Of a stretch of 64,000 nucleotides of DNA, positions 29,603 through 37,317 are shown in pieces. Each line of letters begins with the position of its first letter. The stretch's first letter is position 1. Source of the DNA: CAXSBA01 sp965277105 (GTDB taxonomy: Bacteria > Spirochaetota > UBA12135 > COTS27 > CAXSBA01); contig OZ255710.1 of assembly GCA_965277105.1 (NCBI GenBank), positions 372,001-436,000 of the forward strand. The letters are read 5' to 3'. The translations under genes were made by a program, and so were the position numbers. A model generated the notes under the pieces. It saw nothing but the letters and a program-made list of their open reading frames with translations, was not told where the DNA came from and did not search any database.

Positions 29603-29717
29603 AATAGTTTTTTTCTATTTCTCTTATTACGAAATTATATTATAAGCTACTATTTAACTTTAGTTATTTTCTCTTTTTATTTTATAGAGTATTTTTTTAA
29701 ATTTATAATCCTTGTAA

Positions 29718-29780
29718 AAATCTAAAGATCTGACTATAAAATCTAAAGATCTGACTATAAAATCTAAAGATCTGACTATA
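29718..29780 (+). repeat. Three perfect 21-bp tandem repeats
   Basis: Three contiguous identical 21-bp units start at 29718, 29739 and 29760. Each contains the core TCTAAAGATCTGACTATA, with the palindrome AGATCT and inverted TCT/AGA arms. Two-turn spacing (21 bp) puts the units on the same face of the helix. They end about 88 bases upstream of the -10 of the lipoprotein operon, which suits a multi-site binding region. Variable-number repeats with no function are the alternative. Confidence 0.97.
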
Positions 29781-29867
29781 ATATCGATGAGGTTGTTATT
29801 TTCTTTTAAGAAAAATTTAAAAATATTTATTGAACCAATTCATTTGAAAAAACATTTTTTTAAATGA

Positions 29868-29876
29868 TGTTATAAT
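29868..29876 (+). promoter_or_regulatory. Extended -10 promoter of the lipoprotein-metalloprotease operon
   Basis: TGTTATAAT is a perfect extended -10 with no good -35 at 17 bases. Transcription would start near 29883, giving a leader of about 75 bases with no strong Shine-Dalgarno before the ATG at 29958. Confidence 0.5.
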
Positions 29877-29957
29877 AGAGATAGTTCTATTTATTTTAAA
29901 AGTTACTATAATTTAAATTAACTAAAATCAAAACCTCCTTAAAAATTAAGTGAGCTT

Positions 29958-30548
29958 ATGAATAAAAAAGCGCTTCTCAAAAAGTTAGTTATTTTCATTT
30001 TAATTTTCTTATTTTTTAATTGTTCTTTTCTCGTTAAAACCGGAATCCCGAAAGAAGAAACTGTCGAAACTCCAAAACCAGTAGTACCAGAAGTTGCCGC
30101 TTATCGATACACTAATGAAATAGCAGGCAAAGAAATATCTGATGCACTTAATAATCCTTCTGCTTTTTTAAATCCTTCTGCTTTTTTAATGAATGGTCAT
30201 GCTTTATGGTCATCTACAAATGCTGTGAGTTTTGATGGTGGTAGTGCTGCTCAGAGTGGGAAGATTGATGATAGTGAAGATACTTGTTTAGAGACGGTCA
30301 TTAATGGACCGAAAAAATTAGCTTTTCACTGGAAGGTTTCTTCAGAAATATTTTATGACTCTCTTAATTTTTATGTTAATGGAGTGAGGATAGAAAGGAT
30401 ATCGGGAGAAGTGGATTGGCAGGGAAAAAATTATACTTTAAAGGCAGAAAATAATACCGTGAAATGGTGTTACGAAAAAGATTACCTTTCTCTTTCGGGA
30501 AGTGATGCGGCTTGGCTTGATAATTTAATTGTAACCGACAACCCTTAA
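29958..30548 (+). CDS. Lipoprotein with a beta-sandwich anchor-type domain
   Basis: A 196-residue lipoprotein: basic start, hydrophobic core, and lipobox LFFNC (lipidated Cys at about 22). The rest has the pattern found repeatedly in secreted proteins of many phyla: SGKIDDSEDTCLETVINGP, LAFHWKVSSE, LNFYVNGVRIERISGEVDW, VKWCYEKD and SGSDAAWLDN (about 100-190), a predicted beta-sandwich with no known enzyme activity. An 18-bp direct duplication (30153-30188) gives NPSAFL twice. The stop is followed at once by the metalloprotease ATG, so the two are co-translated and may act together on the cell surface or in the periplasm. Confidence 0.7.
   Translation: MNKKALLKKLVIFILIFLFFNCSFLVKTGIPKEETVETPKPVVPEVAAYRYTNEIAGKEISDALNNPSAFLNPSAFLMNGHALWSSTNAVSFDGGSAAQSGKIDDSEDTCLETVINGPKKLAFHWKVSSEIFYDSLNFYVNGVRIERISGEVDWQGKNYTLKAENNTVKWCYEKDYLSLSGSDAAWLDNLIVTDNP
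30153..30188 (+). repeat. 18-bp tandem duplication in the lipoprotein gene
   Basis: AATCCTTCTGCTTTTTTA occurs twice back to back (30153-30170, 30171-30188), in frame, repeating the residues NPSAFL. The copies are identical, so the event is recent. Confidence 0.95.
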
Positions 30549-32546
30549 ATGTTAAAAAAATTTAGAGAAAAAATAATGAGTAAAAAAAAATTAAAACAAT
30601 TAGCTTGTTACTTTACGGCGTTGATCTTTTTCAGTTGTTTAGATAATGCGACCTATCAAGATTCTTTAACTCATAATGACAACCCCCTAACTAATGGGAA
30701 TACGGACCCTGCCATAATTGAAGCAAATAATGGAGAAACCTGCGATACTAACTCTAGTGAAAAATCTCTTTTAATAACTGAAATTGGGTACTCTTATTAT
30801 ATTAATTTTCCTATTTGGATTGAAATCTATAACCCTAGTACTAAAGTAGAAAATCTATGTGGTTACTCTTTAAAATCACTTGCTAATGATGGCGTTAGTA
30901 AAAATTTAGAAGTTAAGAAATTTCCCTTACCTAGTAAAGCCATTAAACCTAAAGGACATGTCATTATTCGTAGTGATTATCAAAATAACTATTCTAGTTT
31001 AAATAAAGCTTCCTCGCAAATTATTTATATTAGGGATAATGATGGTTTTTATCCTACCTATTCTACTAAACAGGGTTTTTTTGAATTGCTATTTGAAAAA
31101 AATGATACTGTTGATTTTGTCAAATTTGGTGTTTCTCTTCAAACTCCTTCAAAGAGTAATGAATGGGAAGGTGCTGCTGCCTCTACTTTTTCTACTTTTA
31201 TTCCCGAAGGTTATGGTCAGTCAATTTCTCGAAAGTTTGACTTTGATAATTTGCGTTATTTTGACACCCAGCAGGCAAGCGATTGGGAAATAATAAGTTA
31301 CTCGACTAGGGGAGGGGTTAATGACGTTACTGCTAATAATGACAAAGATGGTGATGGTATTCCTGACAGCTCAGAGGCTCCAGGAAAGAGTTTTGCTGGC
31401 CTGCCTTTGTATGATTGGGGAGCTCGTCCGGGGCAAAAAGATATTTTTATTGAAGTTGACTACATGGCCCAGGGAACGGGAAAATTTTCTGCTAATAAAA
31501 TAACCCCTGAGAGAAGATCTCTCCAAAAAGTAAAAGATGCTTTTGCTAGAAAAGGTTATGCGGTTCATTTTGACGTAGGGGATTTATTTGATAAAAATGC
31601 TGCAGACTTAAATCCGCAAAATATGAACTTGGGTGGGGGAAATGAAATCCCTTTTTCTCCAGGAATTGCCTTTGAGCTTACAGCTTCGGGGAATACCGCT
31701 AGCTTTTATGAGATTAAAGCAGAAAATATGGCGATTAACCGAAGAGAAATTTTTTACTATATGGTAATAGCTAATAGCCTAAAAGACGATGGTTCTAGTG
31801 GTGCTAGTGGGGTAGCAGAGTTTAAGGGTAATGATTCTATTATTAGTTTAGCAAGTTTTGGCTATACTGGTAATCTTTACATCAATACCCTAGCCTCTAC
31901 CATTATGCATGAATTTGGTCATAACCTAGGGCTGGACCATGGAGGAAATGAGGATAATAACTATAAGCCTAACTACCTTAGTGTGATGAACTATTTGTAT
32001 TTTTTTGGTCTACCAGCAATTGGTAATAAGGAAGGAGATCGTTATTATCTAGAAAATTACCCCAATAATAATAATTGCCTTATGGTAAATAATCATTTTA
32101 ACTTACAAAACTCTCCTCATAGTCTTGATGATTTTGTTATCGACTACTCGGATGGTTCGGGGGCTACTATTGATGAAAGAGGCCCTATTAATGAATACTC
32201 CGGACTAGGAAGAGCAGGTTCTGCTGGTGTGGATTTCAACTGTGATGGGAGAATTGATAGTTCTCTGCCTGGGATGAATTTAAATCCAAAACATACCAAT
32301 ACTCAAGAAGTCCTTAAAGACTATAACGACTGGGATAATATACAAATTATTTTTCGTAGAAATGGGGATGGTGGAAATTATGGCAAAAGTTTAGACGAAA
32401 CTACTTCTAGCTTTGTTCCTTTTGATCCTATTTTTCAAGATAATCAACAAGAAATAACTCAAGAAGATGAAAAGCTAATTTTGGGTAGAGCAAAAAGTTT
32501 TAAAAACCATCATCATCATCATCATCAAAATCATCACCACCATTAA
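30549..32546 (+). CDS. Lipoprotein zinc metalloprotease with lamin-tail-like domain and C-terminal polyhistidine tail
   Basis: A 665-residue exported protein (or 656 from the ATG at 30576). The lipobox is IFFSC (Cys at about 35). A lamin-tail-like domain (LLITEIGYSYYINFPIWIEIYNP, split over about 75-98) comes first, then an EF-type calcium loop DKDGDGIPDSSE (about 265-276), then the zinc-protease motif MHEFGHNLGLDHGG (about 452-465: HExxHxxGxxH) with the Met-turn SVMNYLYFF. A second calcium loop DFNCDGRID lies near 560. The chain ends in six histidines, Gln-Asn and four histidines. It is therefore a metzincin-like surface or periplasmic protease; the substrate is unknown. The ATG directly abuts the stop of the upstream lipoprotein. 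Confidence 0.75.
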   Translation: MLKKFREKIMSKKKLKQLACYFTALIFFSCLDNATYQDSLTHNDNPLTNGNTDPAIIEANNGETCDTNSSEKSLLITEIGYSYYINFPIWIEIYNPSTKVENLCGYSLKSLANDGVSKNLEVKKFPLPSKAIKPKGHVIIRSDYQNNYSSLNKASSQIIYIRDNDGFYPTYSTKQGFFELLFEKNDTVDFVKFGVSLQTPSKSNEWEGAAASTFSTFIPEGYGQSISRKFDFDNLRYFDTQQASDWEIISYSTRGGVNDVTANNDKDGDGIPDSSEAPGKSFAGLPLYDWGARPGQKDIFIEVDYMAQGTGKFSANKITPERRSLQKVKDAFARKGYAVHFDVGDLFDKNAADLNPQNMNLGGGNEIPFSPGIAFELTASGNTASFYEIKAENMAINRREIFYYMVIANSLKDDGSSGASGVAEFKGNDSIISLASFGYTGNLYINTLASTIMHEFGHNLGLDHGGNEDNNYKPNYLSVMNYLYFFGLPAIGNKEGDRYYLENYPNNNNCLMVNNHFNLQNSPHSLDDFVIDYSDGSGATIDERGPINEYSGLGRAGSAGVDFNCDGRIDSSLPGMNLNPKHTNTQEVLKDYNDWDNIQIIFRRNGDGGNYGKSLDETTSSFVPFDPIFQDNQQEITQEDEKLILGRAKSFKNHHHHHHQNHHHH

Positions 32547-32646
32547 AAAGTTTCAATTTTTTTTTTTTAGCTTTTTTATTTTAATTTTTCATTCTTTTTA
32601 TTAGTAAAATACCCGAGCATTTATTGATTTTTACATTATATAATAG

Positions 32647-32652
32647 TATAAG
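32647..32652 (+). promoter_or_regulatory. Promoter of ispG (-10 shown)
   Basis: TTGATT at 32624-32629, a 17-base spacer and TATAAG at 32647-32652 make a plausible sigma-70 promoter. The leader before the ATG at 32674 would be about 15 bases and carries no Shine-Dalgarno. Confidence 0.4.
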
Positions 32653-32673
32653 AATTTCGACTTTTCTATTATC

Positions 32674-34620
32674 ATGTTAAAAAAGCAAAGTTATCACCAG
32701 TTTCAACGGATAACCACTCGCAAAATTAAAATTGGTTCCCTTTTTTTAGGAGGAGATGCCCCTATCGTCGTTCAATCTATGACCACTAGCGATACGATGG
32801 ATACTAAAAAAACCGCAGAGGAAATTATTCAGTTAAAAGAAGTTGGTTGTCAAATGGTAAGAGTTACAGTACCGAGCTTGAAGGCAGCAGAAAATTTAGA
32901 AAACATTAAAAACCAACTCGTTAAAAAAAACTGCAATTTACCACTGGTAGCTGATGTTCATTTCACTCCTTCAGCGGCTATTAAAGCTGCTAGTATTGTC
33001 GAAAAAGTTAGGATTAATCCGGGTAATTTTCAAGACCGTAAGCACTTTAAAGATACTACCTTAAATGAGCAGGAATATAAAGATGCTATTAAAAGGATTA
33101 GCGATAAATTTATTCCTTTATTAGAAATTTGCAAGGAACATAACACGGCTCTTCGTATAGGAGCTAATCATGGTTCTTTATCGGATAGAATTGTTACCCG
33201 CTATGGAGATAGCCCATTGGGGATGGTGCATTCTGCGTTAGAGTTTTTAGATATTGCAGAAGAGCAAAATTTTCATAACATTGTTTTTTCTATGAAGTCT
33301 TCTAATGTTCTTATTATGATAGCGGCTTACCGGCTATTGGTAAAGGAACTAGAAAATCGTGGTAAGGGTTTATATCCCTTACACTTAGGAGTGACTGAAG
33401 CGGGAGATGGCGATGATGGTAGGATTAAATCAACCTTAGGAATCGGAACTTTATTAAATGATGGGCTAGGGGATACTATCAGGGTTTCTCTAACCGAAGA
33501 TTCCGCTTATGAAATTCCAGTAGCTCAAAAGATTATTAATTATTTTAATGATGATGAGACTATCCCTGCCTTAAAGCCCGTTACTTCTTCCATAAATCCC
33601 TATGCATTTTTTAGGCAAAAAACGAAAAAAATTTTCACCTTGGGTGATGCTCAAAGTCCTAAAGTTTTTTTATCGTTAAAGGAAATTTCTCGCCCTTCTA
33701 TTTTGGCTCCTTGGGGAATTACTAAAAATGAAGAGTTAGATAAATGGGAGACTAAAGATGTGGCCCCTGATTTTATCATTACAGAAAAAAAACTTAAAGA
33801 AGAAGAGCTGAAAAAAAATCTCCCTCCCGATTTAAAAGTATTTTTTCAAGTAACTTCTTACTCGAATACGGTTGATCAAAAAAATGATCTTTACTATTTT
33901 TCCTCGTTAAAAGAATATCAAGAGAAAATTACTAATAATGAGCTATATTTAAAAACAATCAATATCATTAAAATTAATTATCAAGATTTATCAGCATTAA
34001 CTGAAACCTCTTTTGCTCGCCAGACGATTTTTCTCCTTGAAGAAAAATCTTTTAGGGCAGCTTGGGTGCTGAGAAATCTTATTTTTCACATAAAAAAATT
34101 AGGATTTAGCTTCCCTTTGCTCCTGACTTATCCTTATGAAAAACTACCAAAACTAACTAGTAAAGAAGATAAAGTGGTTGCCTTTAGCAGTTATTTTGGG
34201 CCGCTTTTTATGGATGGCCTAGTAGATGGGATTCTTCTGCAAAACGGTAATCCTGAAGATTTAGAAATTGCTTTCAAGATTTTGCAAGCAGCTAGGCAGA
34301 GAATTTTTAAAACAGAATACATATCTTGTCCTTCTTGTGGGCGGACTTTATTTGACCTTCAAGAAGTGACGGCTAAAATTAAAGAAGAAACCGAGCATTT
34401 AAAAGGAGTCAAAATAGCTATTATGGGGTGTATTGTCAATGGACCGGGAGAAATGGCCGATGCTGATTTTGGTTATGTTGGCTCTGGGCCGGGGAAAATT
34501 ACCTTGTATAAAAGCAAAGAGCCAGTTTTGAAAAATGTTCCCTCTCAAAAAGCAGTTAACGAGCTTATTGCTTTATTAAAAAAAGAGGGCGTTTGGCGTG
34601 ATAAAAATCTTACTCATTGA
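32674..34620 (+). CDS. ispG: 4-hydroxy-3-methylbut-2-enyl diphosphate synthase IspG (GcpE), long form
   Basis: Iron-sulfur enzyme of the MEP isoprenoid pathway, converting MEcPP to HMBPP. The N-terminal TIM-barrel domain (about 1-290) holds VVQSMTTSDTMDT, GCQMVRVTVP and VADVHF. The C-terminal reductase-like domain has the [4Fe-4S] cysteines in SCPSCGRTL (about 552-555) and MGCIVNGPGEMADADFGYVG (about 585 onward). Between them about 250 extra residues (roughly 290-545) form the third domain, known from plants, Chlamydia and Leptospira; typical bacterial IspG has about 370 residues. Here it has 648. The gene stands alone, upstream of TPR genes. Confidence 0.95.
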   Translation: MLKKQSYHQFQRITTRKIKIGSLFLGGDAPIVVQSMTTSDTMDTKKTAEEIIQLKEVGCQMVRVTVPSLKAAENLENIKNQLVKKNCNLPLVADVHFTPSAAIKAASIVEKVRINPGNFQDRKHFKDTTLNEQEYKDAIKRISDKFIPLLEICKEHNTALRIGANHGSLSDRIVTRYGDSPLGMVHSALEFLDIAEEQNFHNIVFSMKSSNVLIMIAAYRLLVKELENRGKGLYPLHLGVTEAGDGDDGRIKSTLGIGTLLNDGLGDTIRVSLTEDSAYEIPVAQKIINYFNDDETIPALKPVTSSINPYAFFRQKTKKIFTLGDAQSPKVFLSLKEISRPSILAPWGITKNEELDKWETKDVAPDFIITEKKLKEEELKKNLPPDLKVFFQVTSYSNTVDQKNDLYYFSSLKEYQEKITNNELYLKTINIIKINYQDLSALTETSFARQTIFLLEEKSFRAAWVLRNLIFHIKKLGFSFPLLLTYPYEKLPKLTSKEDKVVAFSSYFGPLFMDGLVDGILLQNGNPEDLEIAFKILQAARQRIFKTEYISCPSCGRTLFDLQEVTAKIKEETEHLKGVKIAIMGCIVNGPGEMADADFGYVGSGPGKITLYKSKEPVLKNVPSQKAVNELIALLKKEGVWRDKNLTH

Positions 34621-34712
34621 TTTCAGTTTTTTATCGATTATATGTATAATAATAATTAATTTTTTTTTGTATATTATTAGTAATTAAAATTTAAATAATT
34701 TAAAGTAAAACA

Positions 34713-35396
34713 ATGGATAACATTTCTAAAATCATTTTCGACGAAGCCATCAAGGCGTTTAAGAAAAAAAAATATAATCAAGTTTTAGCTTTAGTTGCTA
34801 AACTCATAGGACGAGGCAGCACGAACATTATTGTGTTTTATTTAAAGGCTTTTAGTTTATATCAACTAAACGAGATAAATGAGTCCATTCCTCTACTCCA
34901 AGAAATTGTTCAGCAAAATAAAAAATTTGAAATCACCGTTAAATCGGCCATTTTACTTGGTTACATTTATACTAAAAAAAAAGAATACGCCAAGGCAAAA
35001 AATTATTTAACTGTTCCCCTTAGAAAAAACTATGAAAATCATTTTGTCTACTCAATTTTAGGCTATATCGCTCATGAAGAAGAAGACTACAAGCAAGCTG
35101 AAGAGTTTTTTCAAAAAAGCCTTGATCGTCAACCCAATAATCCTACCCACAATAATAATATGGGTTATAACTATTTAATTTGGCAGAAAAATCACCAGCT
35201 AGCTGCTAGGTACATTGAAAAGGCTTTTGATAAAGATAAAGAAAATATTAATTACATTCATAGTGTTGGTTGGTTGTACTTCGTTAGTAAAAACTTTAAG
35301 AAATCTAAAGAAATGCTTAAAAAAGCCCTTAGTTTAAAAAGCAATTACTTGATTAAAAAACATTATGAAGAGGCCGTCAGGCAAGTTAACGATTGA
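34713..35396 (+). CDS. Tetratricopeptide-repeat protein, cytoplasmic
   Basis: A 227-residue all-helical protein without a signal peptide. TPR units are visible, e.g. IVFYLKAFSLYQLNEINESIPLLQEI (two parts, about 46-71), the clear repeat HFVYSILGYIAHEEEDYKQAEEFFQKSL (about 111-138), and HNNNMGYNYLIWQ and IHSVGWLYFVSKNFKKSKEMLKKAL, with the G/Y/A spacing of TPR helices. Such proteins are protein-protein scaffolds; the partner is unknown. The 3' end overlaps the next TPR lipoprotein (TTGA), which suggests that the two work together. Confidence 0.75.
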   Translation: MDNISKIIFDEAIKAFKKKKYNQVLALVAKLIGRGSTNIIVFYLKAFSLYQLNEINESIPLLQEIVQQNKKFEITVKSAILLGYIYTKKKEYAKAKNYLTVPLRKNYENHFVYSILGYIAHEEEDYKQAEEFFQKSLDRQPNNPTHNNNMGYNYLIWQKNHQLAARYIEKAFDKDKENINYIHSVGWLYFVSKNFKKSKEMLKKALSLKSNYLIKKHYEEAVRQVND

Positions 35397-36091
35397 AAAA
35401 AGGCATTTTTATTCTTTTCTTTTTCTTGCTTAGTAGTTGTGGAGAATCTTTATATCAAGAAAAATTTAAAGAAGCCCAGCAGTTTAAATTCAAGTCAGAT
35501 GCTGATTCTTTAAAAAAAGCAATTGATGCGTATGAAGAGACTTTTCTTTACGCTTTACAGGCTCTTGATGAAAAGTACGAAGCTATGAAAGCCTTGGGAA
35601 TTATGTTAGCGTACGATAAAAAGTTTGTCGAAGCCATTGACGTTCTAGAGAAAGTTAAAACCGTCAAAGACACAGATAGTGAGATTTATTATCACTTAGG
35701 ATTTTCTTATCTCCACTTATCTCAAAATACTTCAAACAAAACCGAAAAAAAATTAAAAGGAGAGCAAGCTAAAAAAGAATTCGAAACGGGGTTGGTTTTA
35801 GACAAGGATAACGATGCTTTTTATTATGGGTTGGGGCTACTTTATGGTTTTGTTTTTGACGAATTAGAAAAGTCTTTAGAATATCTAAATGATGCTTATC
35901 GTCTTAACAAGCAAAATGTTAATACTTTGTTTGCTTTAGGAAATGTTTATTATCAAACGGGAAATCAAAATTTAGCTAAAAATTATTATCAAGAAATTAT
36001 TAACAACTTTCCTACTAATCTTAAAGCAGTAAGTCAAGCTGAAAAAAACTTGAAAAAAATTAATGAGTTCTCCATCAACAGCGAGCAATAA
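35393..36091 (+). CDS. TPR-containing lipoprotein
   Basis: A 232-residue protein starting at a TTG that overlaps the stop of the previous gene (TTGA). Signal sequence MKKGIFILFFFLLSSC ends in a lipobox (Cys16). The mature part has TPR-like helix pairs: SEIYYHLGFSYLHLSQ (about 95-110), DAFYYGLGLLYGFVFDELEKSLEYL and VNTLFALGNVYYQTGNQNLAKNYYQEI. Placement with a cytoplasmic TPR gene and dprA gives no functional clue. It ends inside the dprA frame with a 29-base overlap. Confidence 0.75.
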   Translation: MKKGIFILFFFLLSSCGESLYQEKFKEAQQFKFKSDADSLKKAIDAYEETFLYALQALDEKYEAMKALGIMLAYDKKFVEAIDVLEKVKTVKDTDSEIYYHLGFSYLHLSQNTSNKTEKKLKGEQAKKEFETGLVLDKDNDAFYYGLGLLYGFVFDELEKSLEYLNDAYRLNKQNVNTLFALGNVYYQTGNQNLAKNYYQEIINNFPTNLKAVSQAEKNLKKINEFSINSEQ

Positions 36092-37241
36092 TCTCTTCGC
36101 CTTAACCTTAGCTGATAGCATTCGTCAAGAAAAAATCTACCCACTGATTAACTATATCCCTTTAAAAACTCTAGTTAATCTTACTTACTTAGAAATGAAA
36201 AGGTTGGGACTAATTAAAAAAAATGGCTCTTCTTTAGATTTTTCTCTTTTGCAAAAAAAACAAGAAGAAATAAAAAAAAAATGTCAAAAAGAAAATATTA
36301 AAATTATTACTATTTTAGATGAAGACTACCCTTTTTATTTAAAAAACATTTACAATCCTCCTTTAGTTTTATATTTTCAAGGTGAGTTAAAAAAATATAT
36401 TCCCGAAGAAGGGCTTTATTTATCTTTTATTGGTAGTCGTAAAAGCGATGAAGAAATGAATCTCACTGCTGAAAAAATTGCTTATGAATTTTCTAACTGC
36501 GGGGGGCATGTTATTTCTGGATTGGCTAAGGGGATCGATGCTTTTTCTCATAAAGGGGCTTGCCTAGCTAAAAAACCAACTACAGCGGTGGTGGCTAATG
36601 GTTTAGATATTTATTACCCTCGTGGCAACAAAACCTTAGTTAAAAAAATTTTAGATAATGGGGGGTGTATTATTTCTGAATACCCACCGGGAGAAAAGCC
36701 ACTGAGTTATCGCTTCCCGCTTAGAAATAGAATTATTGCTGGTTTAAGCGAGGGCATTTTTGTCATTCAATCTCCTCAAAAAAGTGGCACTAAAATAACG
36801 GTGAACTATGGCATTGAAAATGGGAAGAATATTTATAGTTACGCTAATTTCTCTTCTGAAAATCTAGGAGAAAAATTTGTAGGCAATCACGAGCTAATTG
36901 AAGCAGGAGCTACCCCTATCTACAGTGTGAATGATTTTTTTGTTAAAATAAGCTCGAGTTTTTCTTTTAAGCTTTTGAAAAATACAGAAGGTTTTTTAAA
37001 AGATCCAACTCAAGAAATCCCTTTAAAAGATGATAAAAAAAAAGTCATGCCCCCTAAAACTTTGAAAGAAAAATTAATGTCGCTTATTCAAGAAAAACCC
37101 CAAAGTCTAACTGAGCTTTCTCGGAATTTAAAAATAGAAACCAATGTATTATCTCGAGAAATTTTAGAGCTTCTTTTTGAACAAAAAATTGTAGAACTCT
37201 CCAATAAAAAATTTTTTCACTGCCACTACCACCAAAATTAG
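36063..37241 (+). CDS. dprA: DNA-processing protein DprA (Smf)
   Basis: Binds single-stranded DNA and loads RecA during natural transformation. The Rossmann-like DNA_processg_A core (about 110-300) shows SFIGSRKSDEEM, HVISGLAKGIDAFSHKGA, VVANGLDIYYPRGNKTL, SEYPPGEKPLSYRFPLRNRIIAGLS (split) and SGTKITVNYGIENGKNIY. A winged-helix tail (about 340-385) is at SLTELSRNLKIETNVLSREI. 392 residues is normal. The ATG lies 29 bases inside the upstream lipoprotein gene. No com genes are in the window, and many non-transformable bacteria keep dprA. Confidence 0.92.
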   Translation: MSSPSTASNNLFALTLADSIRQEKIYPLINYIPLKTLVNLTYLEMKRLGLIKKNGSSLDFSLLQKKQEEIKKKCQKENIKIITILDEDYPFYLKNIYNPPLVLYFQGELKKYIPEEGLYLSFIGSRKSDEEMNLTAEKIAYEFSNCGGHVISGLAKGIDAFSHKGACLAKKPTTAVVANGLDIYYPRGNKTLVKKILDNGGCIISEYPPGEKPLSYRFPLRNRIIAGLSEGIFVIQSPQKSGTKITVNYGIENGKNIYSYANFSSENLGEKFVGNHELIEAGATPIYSVNDFFVKISSSFSFKLLKNTEGFLKDPTQEIPLKDDKKKVMPPKTLKEKLMSLIQEKPQSLTELSRNLKIETNVLSREILELLFEQKIVELSNKKFFHCHYHQN

Positions 37242-37317
37242 ATAAATTTTTCTAAAAATCAAGTTTATTATTCCCTGATTAAATCTTATTTTTAAGGATT
37301 GTAATTCTGACTATGTT

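Larger units (their letters stand above)
29603..29957. other. 355-bp intergenic region between ogt and the lipoprotein pair
   Basis: Divergent spacer. It holds three perfect 21-bp tandem repeats (29718-29780), a TGTTATAAT promoter (29868-29876), and an untranslated leader of about 75 bases in which CCTCCTT (about 29935-29941) is complementary to a Shine-Dalgarno-like AAGGAGG. No gene of believable size is present; the minus-strand start region has TATAAT boxes that can serve ogt. Confidence 0.6.

Noticed and set aside
29718..29780. CRISPR array
   Set aside because: The three units are contiguous with no spacers, only 21 bp long, and no cas genes are near.
32550..32600. Rho-independent terminator after the metalloprotease
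   Set aside because: There is a run of 12 T but no GC-containing stem before it.
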